Shown: one piece after another, positions 33,300 to 44,997 of the stretch | Layout of the letters: each line of letters opens with the position of its first letter | Numbering within the stretch: position 1 is the stretch's first letter | DNA from: Neoceratodus forsteri | Taxonomy: Eukaryota; Chordata; Ceratodontiformes; Ceratodontidae | NCBI GenBank assembly: GCA_016271365.2 | Contig: CM028129.1 | Location: forward strand, 430,484,501 to 430,548,500 | Length of the DNA: 64,000 nucleotides | Reading direction: 5' to 3' | The notes under the pieces: model-generated | Told to the model about the DNA's origin: nothing | Database searches by the model: none | What the model saw: only the letters and a program-made list of their open reading frames with translations | Made by a program: the position numbers and the translations under genes

Positions 33300-36050
33300 A
33301 TCCTATTGATTCACAGAAAGGGGCTTAGCTTGCTCATATGAACATTAGAAGTCTGTTGGCTAATTTTGCACAGCTTGAAGCCTGGATTGCTCACAACTCC
33401 CCTGATGTCTTAGGTCTAACTGAGACTTAGTTAAAACCCCATATACCAGATTCATTATGTAGGATCAATGGATATAAACTTTGCAGATGTGATCATCCAA
33501 ATGCTAGAAAGGGTGGTGGTGTTTTGTTTTATACTAGACAGGACCATGACATTATGGTCCTCCCGGTCAACATTACCTGTCTATGTGAAACTATTCATAT
33601 AGTTATTACCTCATGTCTCACTAAGAAGCTAAATGTAGTGTGCAACTATAACCCTCCTAAAAATGGACTAACAGGCCTGATTAAGGTAATTGACCATCTT
33701 TCCTTGCTAAAGGGTAGACAAGAGCTCATTGTTATGGGGAACTCAACCTGAATTGGCTAGGGAAAAACTCTAATCTCTATGCTGCTGAACTCAGCAGTTA
33801 CACCTGTTTCAACTGGTCAGTCTCCTGACCAGACAGGCTAGTAACAGCAGTCTCCAGTCTCTTCTAGACTGGGTCATCTCCAACAGGCCTGGAGAGGATC
33901 AGTGTTTTGGAGTTGTCCCAGACTCAGTCTGTGACCACTCCCCAGTTTACTGTGTTTGGAAGGCTAGGTCCCTAAACCACCCCCAGAGAAATTATTTTCA
34001 GGGATTTTCAAAATGGATAAGAGAGCTCTAATCCTGGAGCTACTGAACATGGACTGGCACCTCTATATAATACTTGTACGGAACGTGTTGCTCAATACCT
34101 CCTTACCATGCTTTTGAACCTTTAAGACAATTATATTCCAGTAAAAAGGCACCATATCTGGGGATCTGCTACCCGCTGGTTAAATTCTTCACTCCTGTCC
34201 TCTCTCAAAAGAGGATAAAGCCTGGAACAAAGTAAGCTAACCCAGTCCCCATTGGACTGGGCAGAGTACAGAAGACTCAGAAACCTATGTAAGGGTTCCA
34301 TCAGATCTGCTAAGGGCAATTACTACCCGTCAGCTCCTTAGTGCGTCTGTCAGTGACTCTGGTTTTTGGAGTCATGTTAACACCATCATAGGGAAAACAA
34401 GTGCAATACCATCTCTGATATGGTTGTGGATGGTTGTAATTGCAATAACCTGCTCACTATCGCCGAGGCTCTAACTCCAGATTCACTGACCTCTCCTCCT
34501 ATACTGCACCTCCTGGGCCTTTACCTGTCACTCTGCAGGATAACCTTAAACCTTCCAACCCATCTTTCACCCTTGACCAGTCTCTGAGAGTGAAATCTTC
34601 AGCTTACTTAAGTCCTTCTCTCCTGCTGGATCGGCAGGGGCAGATGGACTCTTACCAAAATTCCTAACAACGTTGCACCGTCTATAGTCTCTCCAGTGAC
34701 TAGACTTTTCAACCTGTCTCTTCTTACAGTACATGTCCCTTCCTCTGGAAGACTGCTTGGGTTGTACTGGTCTACAAAAAGGGGACACCACTAACCTGGA
34801 TAACTACCACCCTATTGCCAACCTCTCCACCCTCTCTAAAATACTGGAGAAAATTGTTACTACCCAGGTCTTGGATTACCTGTTCTCCTTCAAATTCCTC
34901 ACCTCCAACATGGTTTCTGACGTGGTCACAGTACATCCACTGCTCTCATACAGTTTAAAATGATGTCAGGCTCGCTATGAACAAAGGTTCTCACTGGGGC
35001 TACTTGGTTGATCTTACAAAAGCGTTTGATTTAGTTGACCACCGCTGCTCCTATCAAGGTTGTCATCCCTAGGCTTCTCACTCTCTGTCACCGCCTGGTT
35101 CCAAAATGATCTTTCAAAGCGGCAACAATTTGTCCAGATCAGAGATGCTAAGTCCCTCTTGCTCCTACTTGATCTGAGTGCCCCAGGGTTCGATTCTTGG
35201 TCCTCTCATGTTTTAGTCCTCATAAACTACATCCCACCGCTCACTGGTACTTGCTCAGGTCTGCTATATGCAGATGATCTTGTTCTTACTCATCCTCCTC
35301 AAACCTCTCAGATATCAACCTGAATCTCAATAGTAACTTCAGTACCTTTCAGAGCTGGCTATTAAATAAAAATAAAACAGTAACTATGCTCTTCGGTTCA
35401 GGTTCAAAATTCAGTCCCACACCCAATCATTAAGTATCAGAGGCGTTAGTTGGCTCTCCCTTAACACAGTTACCTCTTTTAAATACCTAGGAGTAACCCT
35501 TGATCCCGCTTAGATTTTGACCTGCACCTAGAATCAGTCATTAAATCTGTCAATATTCAACTGGACTGGCATACAAGGTGAGACATAGCCGAGGATGGCC
35601 ATTGCACAGAGGATCCTGAGAGCCAAATTGGCGTATGGGTTAATAGCCTTTCCAGCAACTACTGGAAGGCTCCTCTGAAAATGGGATGTCTGCTACAACA
35701 GCATTTGCTGTTTTGCTTTGTCTTTACCGAAACTTACTCACCGATGCACAGTATACTCCAGTCTGGGATGGTTTACTCCCTCAGCCTTCCGACTGTTTAC
35801 TTCCTACTGTTTTATAAAGAATATAATCTCCTTCCAGATACCTGACAAACTGGCTCGACTGCTCAAACCTGTGACTTCTGCCTATCCACTGAGATCAGCT
35901 GACAATCCTTCTTGTCCAACGAGATGTAAAACCAAAATGGGGAGGAATGCTTTCTTAGCTGGGCTCTAAACTATGGAACTACCTTCCACTAAGTCTAAGA
36001 ATCTCCCTTCTCCACACAGCTTCAAACAGGAGCTTCATATGGCTCTTCTA
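33300..36050 (+). pseudogene. L2-like ORF2 (endonuclease + reverse transcriptase), decayed
   Basis: The endonuclease starts HMNIRSLLANFAQLEAWIAH near 33337. It continues PDVLGLTET (about 33398-33430, with the catalytic Glu), then KGGGVLFYTR. A DHSPVYCVW block (SDH-type) lies near 33935. The reverse transcriptase shows YHPIANLSTLSKILEKIVTT in 34733-34963, LVDLTKAFDLVDH near 35007-35045 and LLYADDLVLTH (35260-35293, catalytic YADD). VTSFKYLGVTLD-type sequence is near 35470. The order fits the CR1/L2 clade. Multiple frameshifts and stops. Confidence 0.85.
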
Positions 36051-36445
36051 GCTCTGAACCCTGCTCTTGTCCTCTATCCACCCACTCCTGTACTGGTTCC
36101 TCCTAGTTGCCTACTGGCTCCAAGCTCTACTACTCTCAAACCTACCTGAAATCTTGTTATTTCCTCTCTTCTAACACTTACTCACTAGTTGTATGACTTA
36201 TGACTGTTAGTTATTTGCACTTATATTTCTGTTTTGTTACTACATATATATCCTGCAAATGTACTGTCATTGCTGAAAATTTGTATAAGTGTACTATGTC
36301 TGACTTCTACTTGTTCCCATGATATTTTCTTGTATCTACTATTGTCTACGTACCCTTTGTTTTAATCTCCTGGGTTGTACCTGAAAATAGGCAGCTATGC
36401 TGTCTAGTGTACCCACCGGTTAACAAAATGAAATAAAATAAATAA

Positions 36446-38740
36446 ATAATCTTGCCCACTACTGAGGTAAGACTGACTGGTCTGTAGTTCCCTGCCTCCC
36501 CCATGCTATCACTCTTGTGAATCAGGATCACATGAGCCCTTCTCCAGTCTTCTGGGACCTCTCCTGTGCTCAGAGACTCACTAAACAGTTCTGATAATGG
36601 CTCTGCTAGTTTCATCCACTCATTTAGTACCCTGGGATGTATGCCATCCAGATCCATCGCCTTGCCCACCTGAGCTTAGCAAGCTCTTGTAGGACCTGCT
36701 CTTTTTGAAGGGACTTGTGCACACCTCCCTTCCCCTGTGTCCATGGTGCTATGCTGTGGGCCTGCCTTACCTTCTCCTCAGTAAATATTGAGCAGAAGTA
36801 TCTATCTAGGATAGATGATTTTCCTTGATCCTCCTCCACACTCCCCTTTATCCCTTTGATCTTAGCAATACCCCTCTGGACTTTCTCCTTTCACTAATGT
36901 ATCTATAGACAGTCTTGTCCCCTTCTTTTACTGTTTGTGCTAGTGTTCCTCGGTTTTGGCCTTTACCTGCCTTATTGTCTTCCCTGCTTCCCTTAGGAAG
37001 TTTGGTATGCCTCCTATCTTCATTCCGCTGCATTCCTTATATTTCCTGAAGGCCATCCTTTTGGCTCTGTCCTTTTCTGCTGCTGTTTTTGAGAACCAAA
37101 GTGGCTTCCTCCTTCTTTTGCTCTTGCTTTTCTCCCTAACACAATGGGATGTTGCTTCAAGTATTGCATCCTTGATGCTTGCCCACTTTCCTGTACCCCT
37201 CACCTGTATTCCTTCTTGCCAAGGCTAGCTTAACTCTGTTGACCATCTTATCAAAGTCAGCTTTTCTGAAGTCCCATATTTTTGCATTGGAATGGGATGA
37301 TTTAGTTCAGTGGCCAAATTGAACCATATCATGTGATGGTCACTGGCCTCCAGGTGACCTTCTACCTGGAGTTTTGTGATCCTTTCCTCGTAAGTCATTA
37401 CTAGATCTAGGATAGCCCTGTCTCTTGTGGGTTGTTGTACCAGTTGTTTGAGGCCCTCCCCAGCAGGAGTTTACTATGTGTCTAGTTCTGCTGGATGTTC
37501 CTGCTGGTATTGACCAATCTGTATCTGGCATGTTGAAGTCTCCCATTATCAGAACCTCCCATTTAGCTGTCATGTTTTGTATATCTTCTAACAGTAATGT
37601 GTCTATATCCTCTCCCTGGTCTGAGGCCTGTAGACAACCCCAGTTTGTATGGCTGTCCCAGTTCCTGCTTCAGGGTGACCCACAGTTCTTCTGACTCCTT
37701 ATGTGTATTCTGAATTTCTATAGCTTTGATATTTTCATTGACATAAAGGGCTACTTCACCCGCTTTTGCACCTCGGTCTCTCCTGGACAGTACATAGCCA
37801 AGTACTGAAGTCTCCCAAGTGTGGTTACTGGTGAACCATGTCTCGCTAATGGCTACTATGTCCAGTTTAGGCTCTGTCATTTTTGCCTGCAGGTCTAGGA
37901 TCTTGTTTTCCAGACTTGGGCATTTGTGTACATGATTTTCCATTGGCCAGATTTTGGTCCATTAGTTGTTGGGCAGGGTCCGCATTTCTCTGCTTGTCAT
38001 GTGGGAGCCAGACCTTTTTCCTTACCTGGTGATGCAAATGAACTACAAACATACTGAACTTCTGATTGATCACTAGCTGAGGGTGTTCCTCCTGTTCAAT
38101 GTATCAGGTGCTGCATCCTCTCCCCATTGGTTAGTTTAAATATTCTGCAAAGATGTCAAACTTCTTCCCCATGCACAGACTCCTCCTTAGTCAGATGCAG
38201 TCCATCAAATGTAAAGAACTTTTGCTCCCAAAACTGTTGCCAGTTACCTACAAATTAGTGTCCTTTTCCTGGCACCAGCCCTTGAGCCACATGTTTAGCT
38301 CCCTATCTCCCCTTCTCTGACTGTCCGTCCATCTGCCCCTCTCCCAGACTGGCAGGATCTCAGAGAAGGAGATGCTGGACGAAATGGATGACAGTTTGTC
38401 TCTCAGCCTGGTCAGGTGTTCCTTGGTCTCCACAACTGACCGGCTGGAGGATTGTTAGTCCCTATGTGTACCAAGACATCGATGTTTTCTCCTGCTTCCT
38501 GCACGATTTTAGCAATGCGGTCAGATTCTCTCCACGCTAATGTACCTGGGAGACATCTGATCATTACTACTGGCTGGAGGTAGGTATCAACTCCCTGAGT
38601 CATGGAGTCTCCTATGATCAGAAGTGTTTTGGATTCCTTTTTGCCTCTTTTTTTTGGGTCTGGTCCCTATTCTGGGTGAGTTTTGTTGTGCTAGCTCCTC
38701 GCTGCCGTGTCCTGCTTTGCAGTGTCCTCTCCCAAAATTC
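36446..38740 (-). mobile_element. CR1-B LINE, 5' half
   Basis: Continues the LINE broken at 19736. Read on the minus strand: reverse transcriptase N-terminus (EDWRRAHVILIHKSDSMGEA in 36669-36346), the linker between endonuclease and reverse transcriptase, and the endonuclease. Endonuclease pieces are GDFNMPDTDWS in 37573-37340, and KLDIVAISETWFTSNHTWET with GYVLSRRDRGAKAGEVALY in 37943-37563. Upstream are the sequence before ORF2 and ORF1. Together with 18399-19736 it is a nearly complete element. Confidence 0.85.
38150..38660 (-). pseudogene. CR1-B ORF1 GDSL/SGNH-esterase relic
   Basis: The minus strand shows IGDSMTQGVDTYLQP near 38625-38580; GDS carries the expected nucleophile Ser. DVLVHIGTNNP at about 38485-38450 is the G-x-N block. 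FDGLHLTKEE near 38205-38170 provides the Asp and His. These are the SGNH-hydrolase blocks of the esterase domain in CR1 ORF1. Intervening frameshifts break it, although all three catalytic residues are still visible. Confidence 0.75.
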
Positions 38741-39064
38741 CCCAAAATTCCTATCTAAGTATTCCTATGTCAAAGACTTGCTATATTATGTACACTGTAT
38801 ACATTTTAAAAAGAAATAGATAGGAGAAAATAAATAATATATAAAGTTCTCTTAAACCAAAATAAAACAAACAAAATATCAACAGCAAATGAAAAGAAAA
38901 CATTCAAAGGGCATCATAAATAAAAAAGAAACATAGCATGAAAAGTAAACATAGCCAGCCTGTTTTAAACAAGGTTAAACTATAACAGAATGAGGTAGTG
39001 AGTAGGTAGTGTACAATTATAATATTGTCCACACAAGTGCGATGGAAGTTGATCTGATAACAGA
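38741..39064. other. AT-rich spacer
   Basis: A-rich sequence between CR1-B and the coding relic; no feature recognised. Confidence 0.4.
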
Positions 39065-39392
39065 ATGGCTGTGGAGATGTGCCCAACACCTACAATTGTT
39101 CTGGTGAAGCAGGAGGAGAAGCTGTTGGAGAATGAGGAGGAACCAGGTGGAAGAAGTAGCAGAGGAGGAGGCAGAGAATTTGGTAGAGGGGAGGGCAAGG
39201 TGTACTGGTGTTTTACCAATGCCTCCTCGACAACTTTACCATGACTGACACTATAGCGACGACAGTGCCAGTTCAGCAGTGTCGGGCAGAAACCCAGGAC
39301 TGCTTCCTGGGGTATTGCACCCTCCTGATACAGCTCCAGATTTGGAGTTGATTATTAAAGTAACAGGGGGTTCAGGTGGTGGAGCCCTCTGA
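39065..39392 (+). pseudogene. decayed coding stretch of unknown family
   Basis: An ATG at 39065 opens MAVEMCPTPTIVLVKQEEKL. A second frame, 39147-39392, continues with VEEVAEEEAENLVEGRA and LPMPPRQLYHD. It passes one TGA at 39246, then reads YSDDSASSAVSGRNPGLLPG and APDLELIIKVTGGSGGG to a TGA at 39390. The acidic, Pro/Ser-rich composition and consistent frame look like former coding sequence, joined by a frameshift near 39130-39147. It may be the C-terminal region of a transposon accessory protein or host gene; I do not recognise it. Confidence 0.35.
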
Positions 39393-40376
39393 AGAAAACA
39401 CAGTTAGATGCGAGGTCCTTTTATGCCAACTGCAAATGCAGTTGACATAAAGGAGTCGCTCATAACATCTGTCAACAACTAAATTGTTGACCGACCATCA
39501 TGGAGCCATGTACTGGGAGGCATGGGCTTTGAGGTTGCTGAGGAGGTGTTGCTGGTGGGTAGAGACCTGGTTTGAAGTCCCTCACTGTGGGGCCTCCCAT
39601 GTTACCAGATCCCGCCTTTGTTTAGAACCCCAGAAGAGGAAAGCCAGAAGACATCTAGCAAGCAAACTAGATTCCTGTTGAGAAGTTCTAACTGGGATGT
39701 AATATTTTGATTCATTGAATCAATTTTGTATCCAGCTGAATGATATTGGTGTTCATGGAATTTAGCTTGCTTGCTAGATTGTCTAAAGTCAGCTTAGGTA
39801 TCCTGCCTATCTCTTTGCATGTTGTATCTGACATGATGGAGCAGTTGGCAGGTTTCCCTCCTGGCCTTCTGTCTTGGTCATATTGAGGGGTTCTTCAATT
39901 GTACTGAGGCCTATGGGAATAAGAAAAGAAAAGTAGTTGCAAGACAGAATGTTAGGGTTTTTTATCGTTATTTGACACATAGAAACATTTTGTATTGCTA
40001 TATTAAATAAGTCTATTGTGATATCTTAACAATCTATGGCACTTAGTAAAATGTACCAAATTAGTAGCATATTAAAACACCACAGAAGGTTTCACTATTT
40101 TAGTCTCACTGCTGGTAGTTCGCATGGTGTTAGACAGACACTGTCAAGAAAACAACTGTGTTTTCCTGTTGCTATCACTCACTTGTTTTGAGAATAGCAC
40201 AAGTATCATTCTGAGATCTGATACTAGCATGTCAGCTGTAAAACTGAGTTTGACTCATTCAACAGTAGCAAGCCCATACACATCTCAGTTGTTAAAGGTA
40301 CTAGAATACGTTTATGTTGTTATACTATAGTACAGTATGTACAGTACGTAGTTCATAACATTAGAAAAATAACATA
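39393..40376. other. non-coding, with short inverted repeats
   Basis: A hairpin around 39418-39457 pairs CCTTTTATGCCAACTGC with GCAGTTGACATAAAGG. A second small one is GTCAACAACT/TTGTTGAC near 39470-39492. AGACATCTAGCAAGCAA near 39650 is inverted near 39766-39784. GGTTTGAAGTCCC near 39569 resembles a tRNA-type B box, perhaps from an old SINE. Beyond 39800 nothing is recognised. Confidence 0.4.
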
Positions 40377-43359
40377 GCTAGAAACATAGAAGCATAGAAT
40401 TTGATGGCAGATGGGACCCATGGCCCACCTAGTCTGCCCATTTCCTACCTAACGGATAAGCTGCAGATCCTAGTTAACCAACAGCCTACTTTCTCCTACC
40501 CCCACTAGAATTACTTTATGTCTGTCCCATGCATTCTTGAATTTCCCCACTGTTTTTGACTCTACAAACTCCTCAGGAAGGCTGTTCCATGTATCCACAA
40601 CCCTCTCTGTGAAGAAATACTTCCTCACATTACCTCTGAGCCATCCCCTCTATCTTCAAATTGTGCCCCTGTTTTGCACATCTCTTTTCTGAAAGATGCT
40701 ACCCTCTTAGACTTGATTAATTCCCTTGAGGCATTTGAGACGTTTCTATCATGTCCCCCTCTCCCTCCTTTCCTCAGGCTATATATCTTTAGTTCCTTTA
40801 GTCTTTCTTCATATGTCTTCTGATGCAGACCCTGCATCATTTTGGTTGCCCACCTCTGGACAGCCTCCACCCTGTATATGTCTTTGCGAGATGGGATCTC
40901 CAGAACTGTACACAGTACTTACCAACTGTCTGTACAGAGGACCAACAACTTCCTGTTTTCTACTGGTAATGCCTCTTCCTCATGCATCCCAGTATCCCCA
41001 GCCCTCCTTACTGCCTTCTCACATTGCTGGCTCACCTTTAGGTCATCTGATATGACTACCCCAGGTCCCTTTCCATTTTGTTGGTGTCAGTATCTCACCC
41101 CATTGTGTACTCTTCCCTGGGTTTTGTTTCCCAGGTGCATTACTTTGCACTTCTATGCATTGAATCTTAAGCTGCCATACATTTGACCATTCCTCCAACC
41201 TTGCCAAGTCACTTTTCATCCTTTCCACCCCACCTTGTGTATCAACCCTGTTGCAGATCTTTCTGTCATCTGCAAAGAGACATACTTTCCCTTCAGTCCC
41301 TCTGCAATGTCACTATAAAGACATTAAAAGGACCAGCCCCAGTACTGAACCCTGTGTTGCCCCACTAATAACCCACCTTTCTTCACTGTGGACTCCATTT
41401 ACTATTACCTGCTGTGTCCTGTTGTCCAACCAGTGTTTTACCCAGGCTACCACTTTGGAACCCACTCCCAGGCTGGCTAATTTGTTTATTAATCTTTGTG
41501 GGGACTGTGTCAAATGCCTTGCTAAAGTCTAGGTAGACCATGTCCACAGCCCTCTCTGGTCTACTGCTTTGGTCACCCAGTCAAAGAAATCAATTAGATT
41601 TGTCTGACATTACCTTCCGCTGTGAATCCATGCTGCCTTGGGTCCTGTGCCCCACTGGCCTCTAGGTACTCAACAATTCTTTTCTTCAGAAGTGATTCCA
41701 TCTTTTCCCCTACCACTGAGGTCAAACTGACAGGTCTGTAGTTTTCTGTCTCTGTCTTGCTCCCACTTTTGTGAAGGGGAATTATGTCCGCCCTCCTCCA
41801 GTCCTCAGGTACCACCCCATCCTCCCACGATTTATTAAAAGGGTAGTCAGTGATGTTACTAGTTCTTCCCTTAGTTCTTTTTAGAGTTCTGGGGTGAATC
41901 CCATCAAGCCCCATTGCTTTATCCACCTTCAGTTTAGAGTTCTTTCAGAACCCTTTCTTCTGTGAAAGGACTAATATCAACCCCTATCCAGAGTGCTTCT
42001 ATTGACCGGATTAGGTAATTCCTCCTACTTTTCCATTGTGCATACTGAGCAGAGTATTCGTTCAGTATCCCTGCTTTTCACTGTCGCTCTCTGCCCAACC
42101 ACCTTCCTCTTTGTTCAGTCTCAGTATCCCTGCCTTAGTCTTTCTTTACTCCATAATGTACCTATAAAAGGTTTTATCCCCTTCTTAACAGAGTTGGCTA
42201 TCTTTTCCTTGGTTTGGGCCTTTGCTATTCTGATTGCCTTACCCACTTCCTTCTGTTTTAACTAGTACAGTTCTCTGTCCTGCTCCTTCTGTGTTTCCTT
42301 ATACTTCCTGAATGCTATCTTTTTCTCCTTACCTTCCCCCACTTCTTTTGAGAACCATAGTGATTTTTCTTTCATTTTGATTTGTTTATTTGCTTCACAC
42401 AAAGGCTTGTTGCCTCTGTGATGGTGGTTTTGATGTTTCCCACTGTTGCTCCACCCCACCTTCTTGCCTGTTTGCTAGTGCCTTTCTGAGGCACTCTCCC
42501 ATTTGACAAAATCATCCCTCCTGAAGTCCAGTACCTTCACTTTTGTGTGGCTTGACTCTACAGCTAAGTTTATCATGAACCACACTGGTGGTCGCATTCC
42601 CAGATGCTACCCACTCAATATCAGAGATCCTCTCTGTCGCCATCTGAGAGTACCAGGTCTAAGATTGCTTTTTCCCGAGTGGGTTCCAAAACTAGCTGTC
42701 TGAGGCATGCCCCGTGAGCATCAAGAATGGCCCTGCTTTTTGGATGTGGCTGCAGCAAAGGTGCTTCAGTCAATATCTGGCATATAAGGTCCCCCATCAG
42801 CAATATCTCCCTTTCTCTGCCATCCCAAGGATGCCTTCTATCATTTCTTGTCCATTTCTCCCCTGAGACAGGGGTCTGTATACAACCCCTGTGTGGATTT
42901 TGGAGCCATTTCAGTCTCCAGGGTGACCCACAGTGCCTCCTCTCCTCCCTGTTTACCCTTTAGCTCTATTACTTTGATCCTTTCCCTCACATGAGAGCTA
43001 CTCCTCCTCCTCTTCTTCCCTCCCTGTCCCTCCTGTAGATTGTACCCTGGTATGTTGACATCCCAGTCATGGTTCTCTGTAGCCATGTTTCTGTGACTGC
43101 CACAATATCCAGGCATCCCTCTTCCATCAAAGCCACCATTTCAGGGAGCTTTTCCAAGACTATGGGCATTGGTACTCATTACTTTCCATTTTTTTATGGC
43201 TTTATTTCTTTTTGCCCCATCCTGTCCCTACTGCCTTTGTCTTTTCTCCATTTACCCTTGCCCTTCTCCCTATCGACTGCTCTATCTTGGTGTTTACCTC
43301 ACTAATTACCCTGATTTGGGGGGGCTAGGATTTCCTTCTCCTCTTCAGTGCCTCCCCTT

Positions 43360-43396
43360 GGCTAGTTTAAATGCTTGCCACTGAAGCATTTAAACC
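43360..43396 (-). promoter_or_regulatory. conserved palindrome between CR1-A ORF1 and ORF2
   Basis: GGCTAGTTTAAATGCTTGCC pairs with GAAGCATTTAAACC, giving a stem of about 12 bp with a short loop. It sits between the ORF1 relic (43400-43840) and the start of ORF2, matching 16886-16922 and 23199-23245. Confidence 0.55.
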
Positions 43397-43840
43397 TATC
43401 ACCTAGGATCCTAGTTCCCTCCAGGATAGATGCAGACCATCATGCTCGTATAAGCCTGCATCCCTCCAGGTGGCTCAGTCCCTAATGAAGCCAAATCTCT
43501 GAGCCTGCAACTACTTTTCAAACCAGTCATTGAATCCCATGGTGCAGAGTGCCTTAGCCTCATCCATGCCATAGACAGGTAGCACTTCTGAGAAAGTTAC
43601 CGTGTGTGCTACTTGTCTCAAGACCCTCCCCAACTCCACAAACTACTGTTGCACTGCTCTGATCCCATTCTCAGCCAGGTAATTTGTCCCTAGGTGGATA
43701 ATGATATCCAGCTCCCTCCCTCCCTCTTGCCGCTGCTCCCATGATCCTGAGGATTCTTTTCTTGTCCCTCAAGCCTTGGCACCGGGCAGGCACCTTACTC
43801 CCTTTCTCCTCCCTCCCCAGTTCTACCCCCTAGTACAGTG
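43397..43840 (-). pseudogene. CR1-A ORF1 esterase-domain relic
   Basis: The minus strand reads LDIIIHLGTNYLAENGIRAV near 43710-43650, the HxGTN block of SGNH hydrolases. YEHDGLHLSWREL lies near 43455-43410, with the Asp-x-x-His pair. The nucleophile block upstream (about 43750-43840) is too decayed to read. Stops and frameshifts are present. Confidence 0.65.
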
Positions 43841-43850
43841 TAACAAGGTT

Positions 43851-44047
43851 ATTGGAGACACTGATTTCTGCACAGAATAACTATGTACCATAATGTAGGA
43901 CATGAATATCACTGTATTTAATATTGTCTCATTTAAAATCAGTTACACTGTGTTCATCATCCTTGGCGGTGATGTATATACTTATGTCATGTATATAATT
44001 TTTGAATATAGACACTGTGTTAAAGTAGCAGTGCAATGAAAATGGCA
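43851..44047. other. spacer
   Basis: AT-rich sequence between CR1-A and the LINE 2 monomers; nothing recognised. Confidence 0.4.
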
Positions 44048-44997
44048 CCCTGACAGGGTGCACATCCTGCCTCTTGAGGGTGGTGGCTTGCTGTCTGCCG
44101 TTACTGCCACCCTCCTCCCGGTCTTCAGCCTATTTTGTCATGGTCTCTTTGCCCTGACAAGGTGCACATCCTGCCTGCGGCGCTCGGGTTGCTGTCGCCA
44201 CTATCTGCCACCCTCCCTACTGGTCCTCAGCCCATTTTGCTGTGGTCTCTTTGCCCCTGACAGGGTACACATCCTGCCTGTGGGTGGCACAGCTTGCTGT
44301 CCACCTCTACCTGCCACCCTCCCTCCGGTCCTCGGCCCATTTTGCCATGGTAAGGTCTCTTTGCCCTGAGAGGGAGCACATCCTGCCTCGGGTGGCATGA
44401 CTTGCTGTCCACTGCTACCTGCCACCCTCCCTCCTGGTCCCAGCCCATTTTGCCATGGTATGGTAATTTGCTGAATTCTGCCTCTGTTTCTGTTTGACTT
44501 TTCAACACCTTTCTGCTCTTCTTTTGATTGGCCACCTTCACTGGACTTGTTGCTTGTGGCAGATCGGACTTATTTGATTTCGTTGAACATTGGAGTGCTG
44601 ATTTTCAGATCGTCTTAGCTGCCTACTGATTGCTGCCTCAAAATTAAAATACATTTTACTTCACTGAACTGTCTGTGCATTATTAGGTTAAGCCTGAGAA
44701 TTAATTTATGGAACTATCAGAAGCATTTCTCCCTCTATTTATTGTACCAGGGTTATGCCTGTGTGTTAATTTCACTGTACCTACTATGCAGCTTTAAGTT
44801 AAGCCTGAGACTTTATTTTCTAAAGCTGCCCAATATAGCTTTAATTAGTGTGTGGCTGTAAAATGCCACCTTAAACCTGACCTTGGATCTGTTTCAGCTG
44901 TGATCGGTAAATTAGTGGGTTTGCTGTTTTGGGGGCTGACTTTTTCTAGGCGCTTAGTATTTATTTACTGTGGAAGCTGCTCTTCTACTCCCTGCTC
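44048..44997 (+). mobile_element. L2-like LINE 2, 5' tandem-repeat region (segment 1)
   Basis: Four monomers of about 104 bp (starts 44048, 44152, 44255, 44364; CCCTGACAGGGTGCACATCC type) lead into a longer unit containing TTTGCTGAATTCTGCCTCTG and CACTGGACTTGTTGCTTGTG. The unit is cut at 44997 by CR1-B copy 2. A single monomer and the start of the next long unit appear at 47418. After removing the insertion, the long period is about 860 bp. Confidence 0.7.

Larger units (their letters stand above)
31399..36445 (+). mobile_element. L2-like LINE 1, segment 3 of 3 (with ORF2 and 3' end)
   Basis: Resumes the interrupted long unit, starts a third at about 31694, leaves it at about 32113 and continues into ORF2 (33300 on). 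The 3' end is GTGTACCCACCGGTTAACAA followed by an AATAA-type tail. It stops exactly where CR1-B resumes. Without the later insertions the element would be about 6.6 kb. Confidence 0.75.
40377..43850 (-). mobile_element. CR1-A LINE, nearly full length with ORF1 and ORF2 relics
   Basis: The 3' terminus is at 40377-40400. On the minus strand ORF2 runs to about 43169. It includes [20 protein letters not shown] (40870-40625) and the reverse transcriptase (SGATQGSVLGLVLL in 41513-41313). KAMGLDGIHPRTLK and DGVVPEDWRRADIIPLHKSG lie in 41926-41594. The endonuclease has CLDIVAVTETWL, 43169-42987. Next come the palindrome at 43360-43396 and ORF1. It is the most complete CR1-A in the window but carries many frameshifts and stops. 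Confidence 0.88.

Noticed and set aside
39484..39681. tRNA-like gene around a GGTTTGAAGTCCC B box
   Set aside because: No matching A box or cloverleaf could be formed; at most an old SINE fragment.
44058..44541. Cys/Leu-rich frames on both strands
   Set aside because: Frames through the 104-bp monomers of LINE 2.
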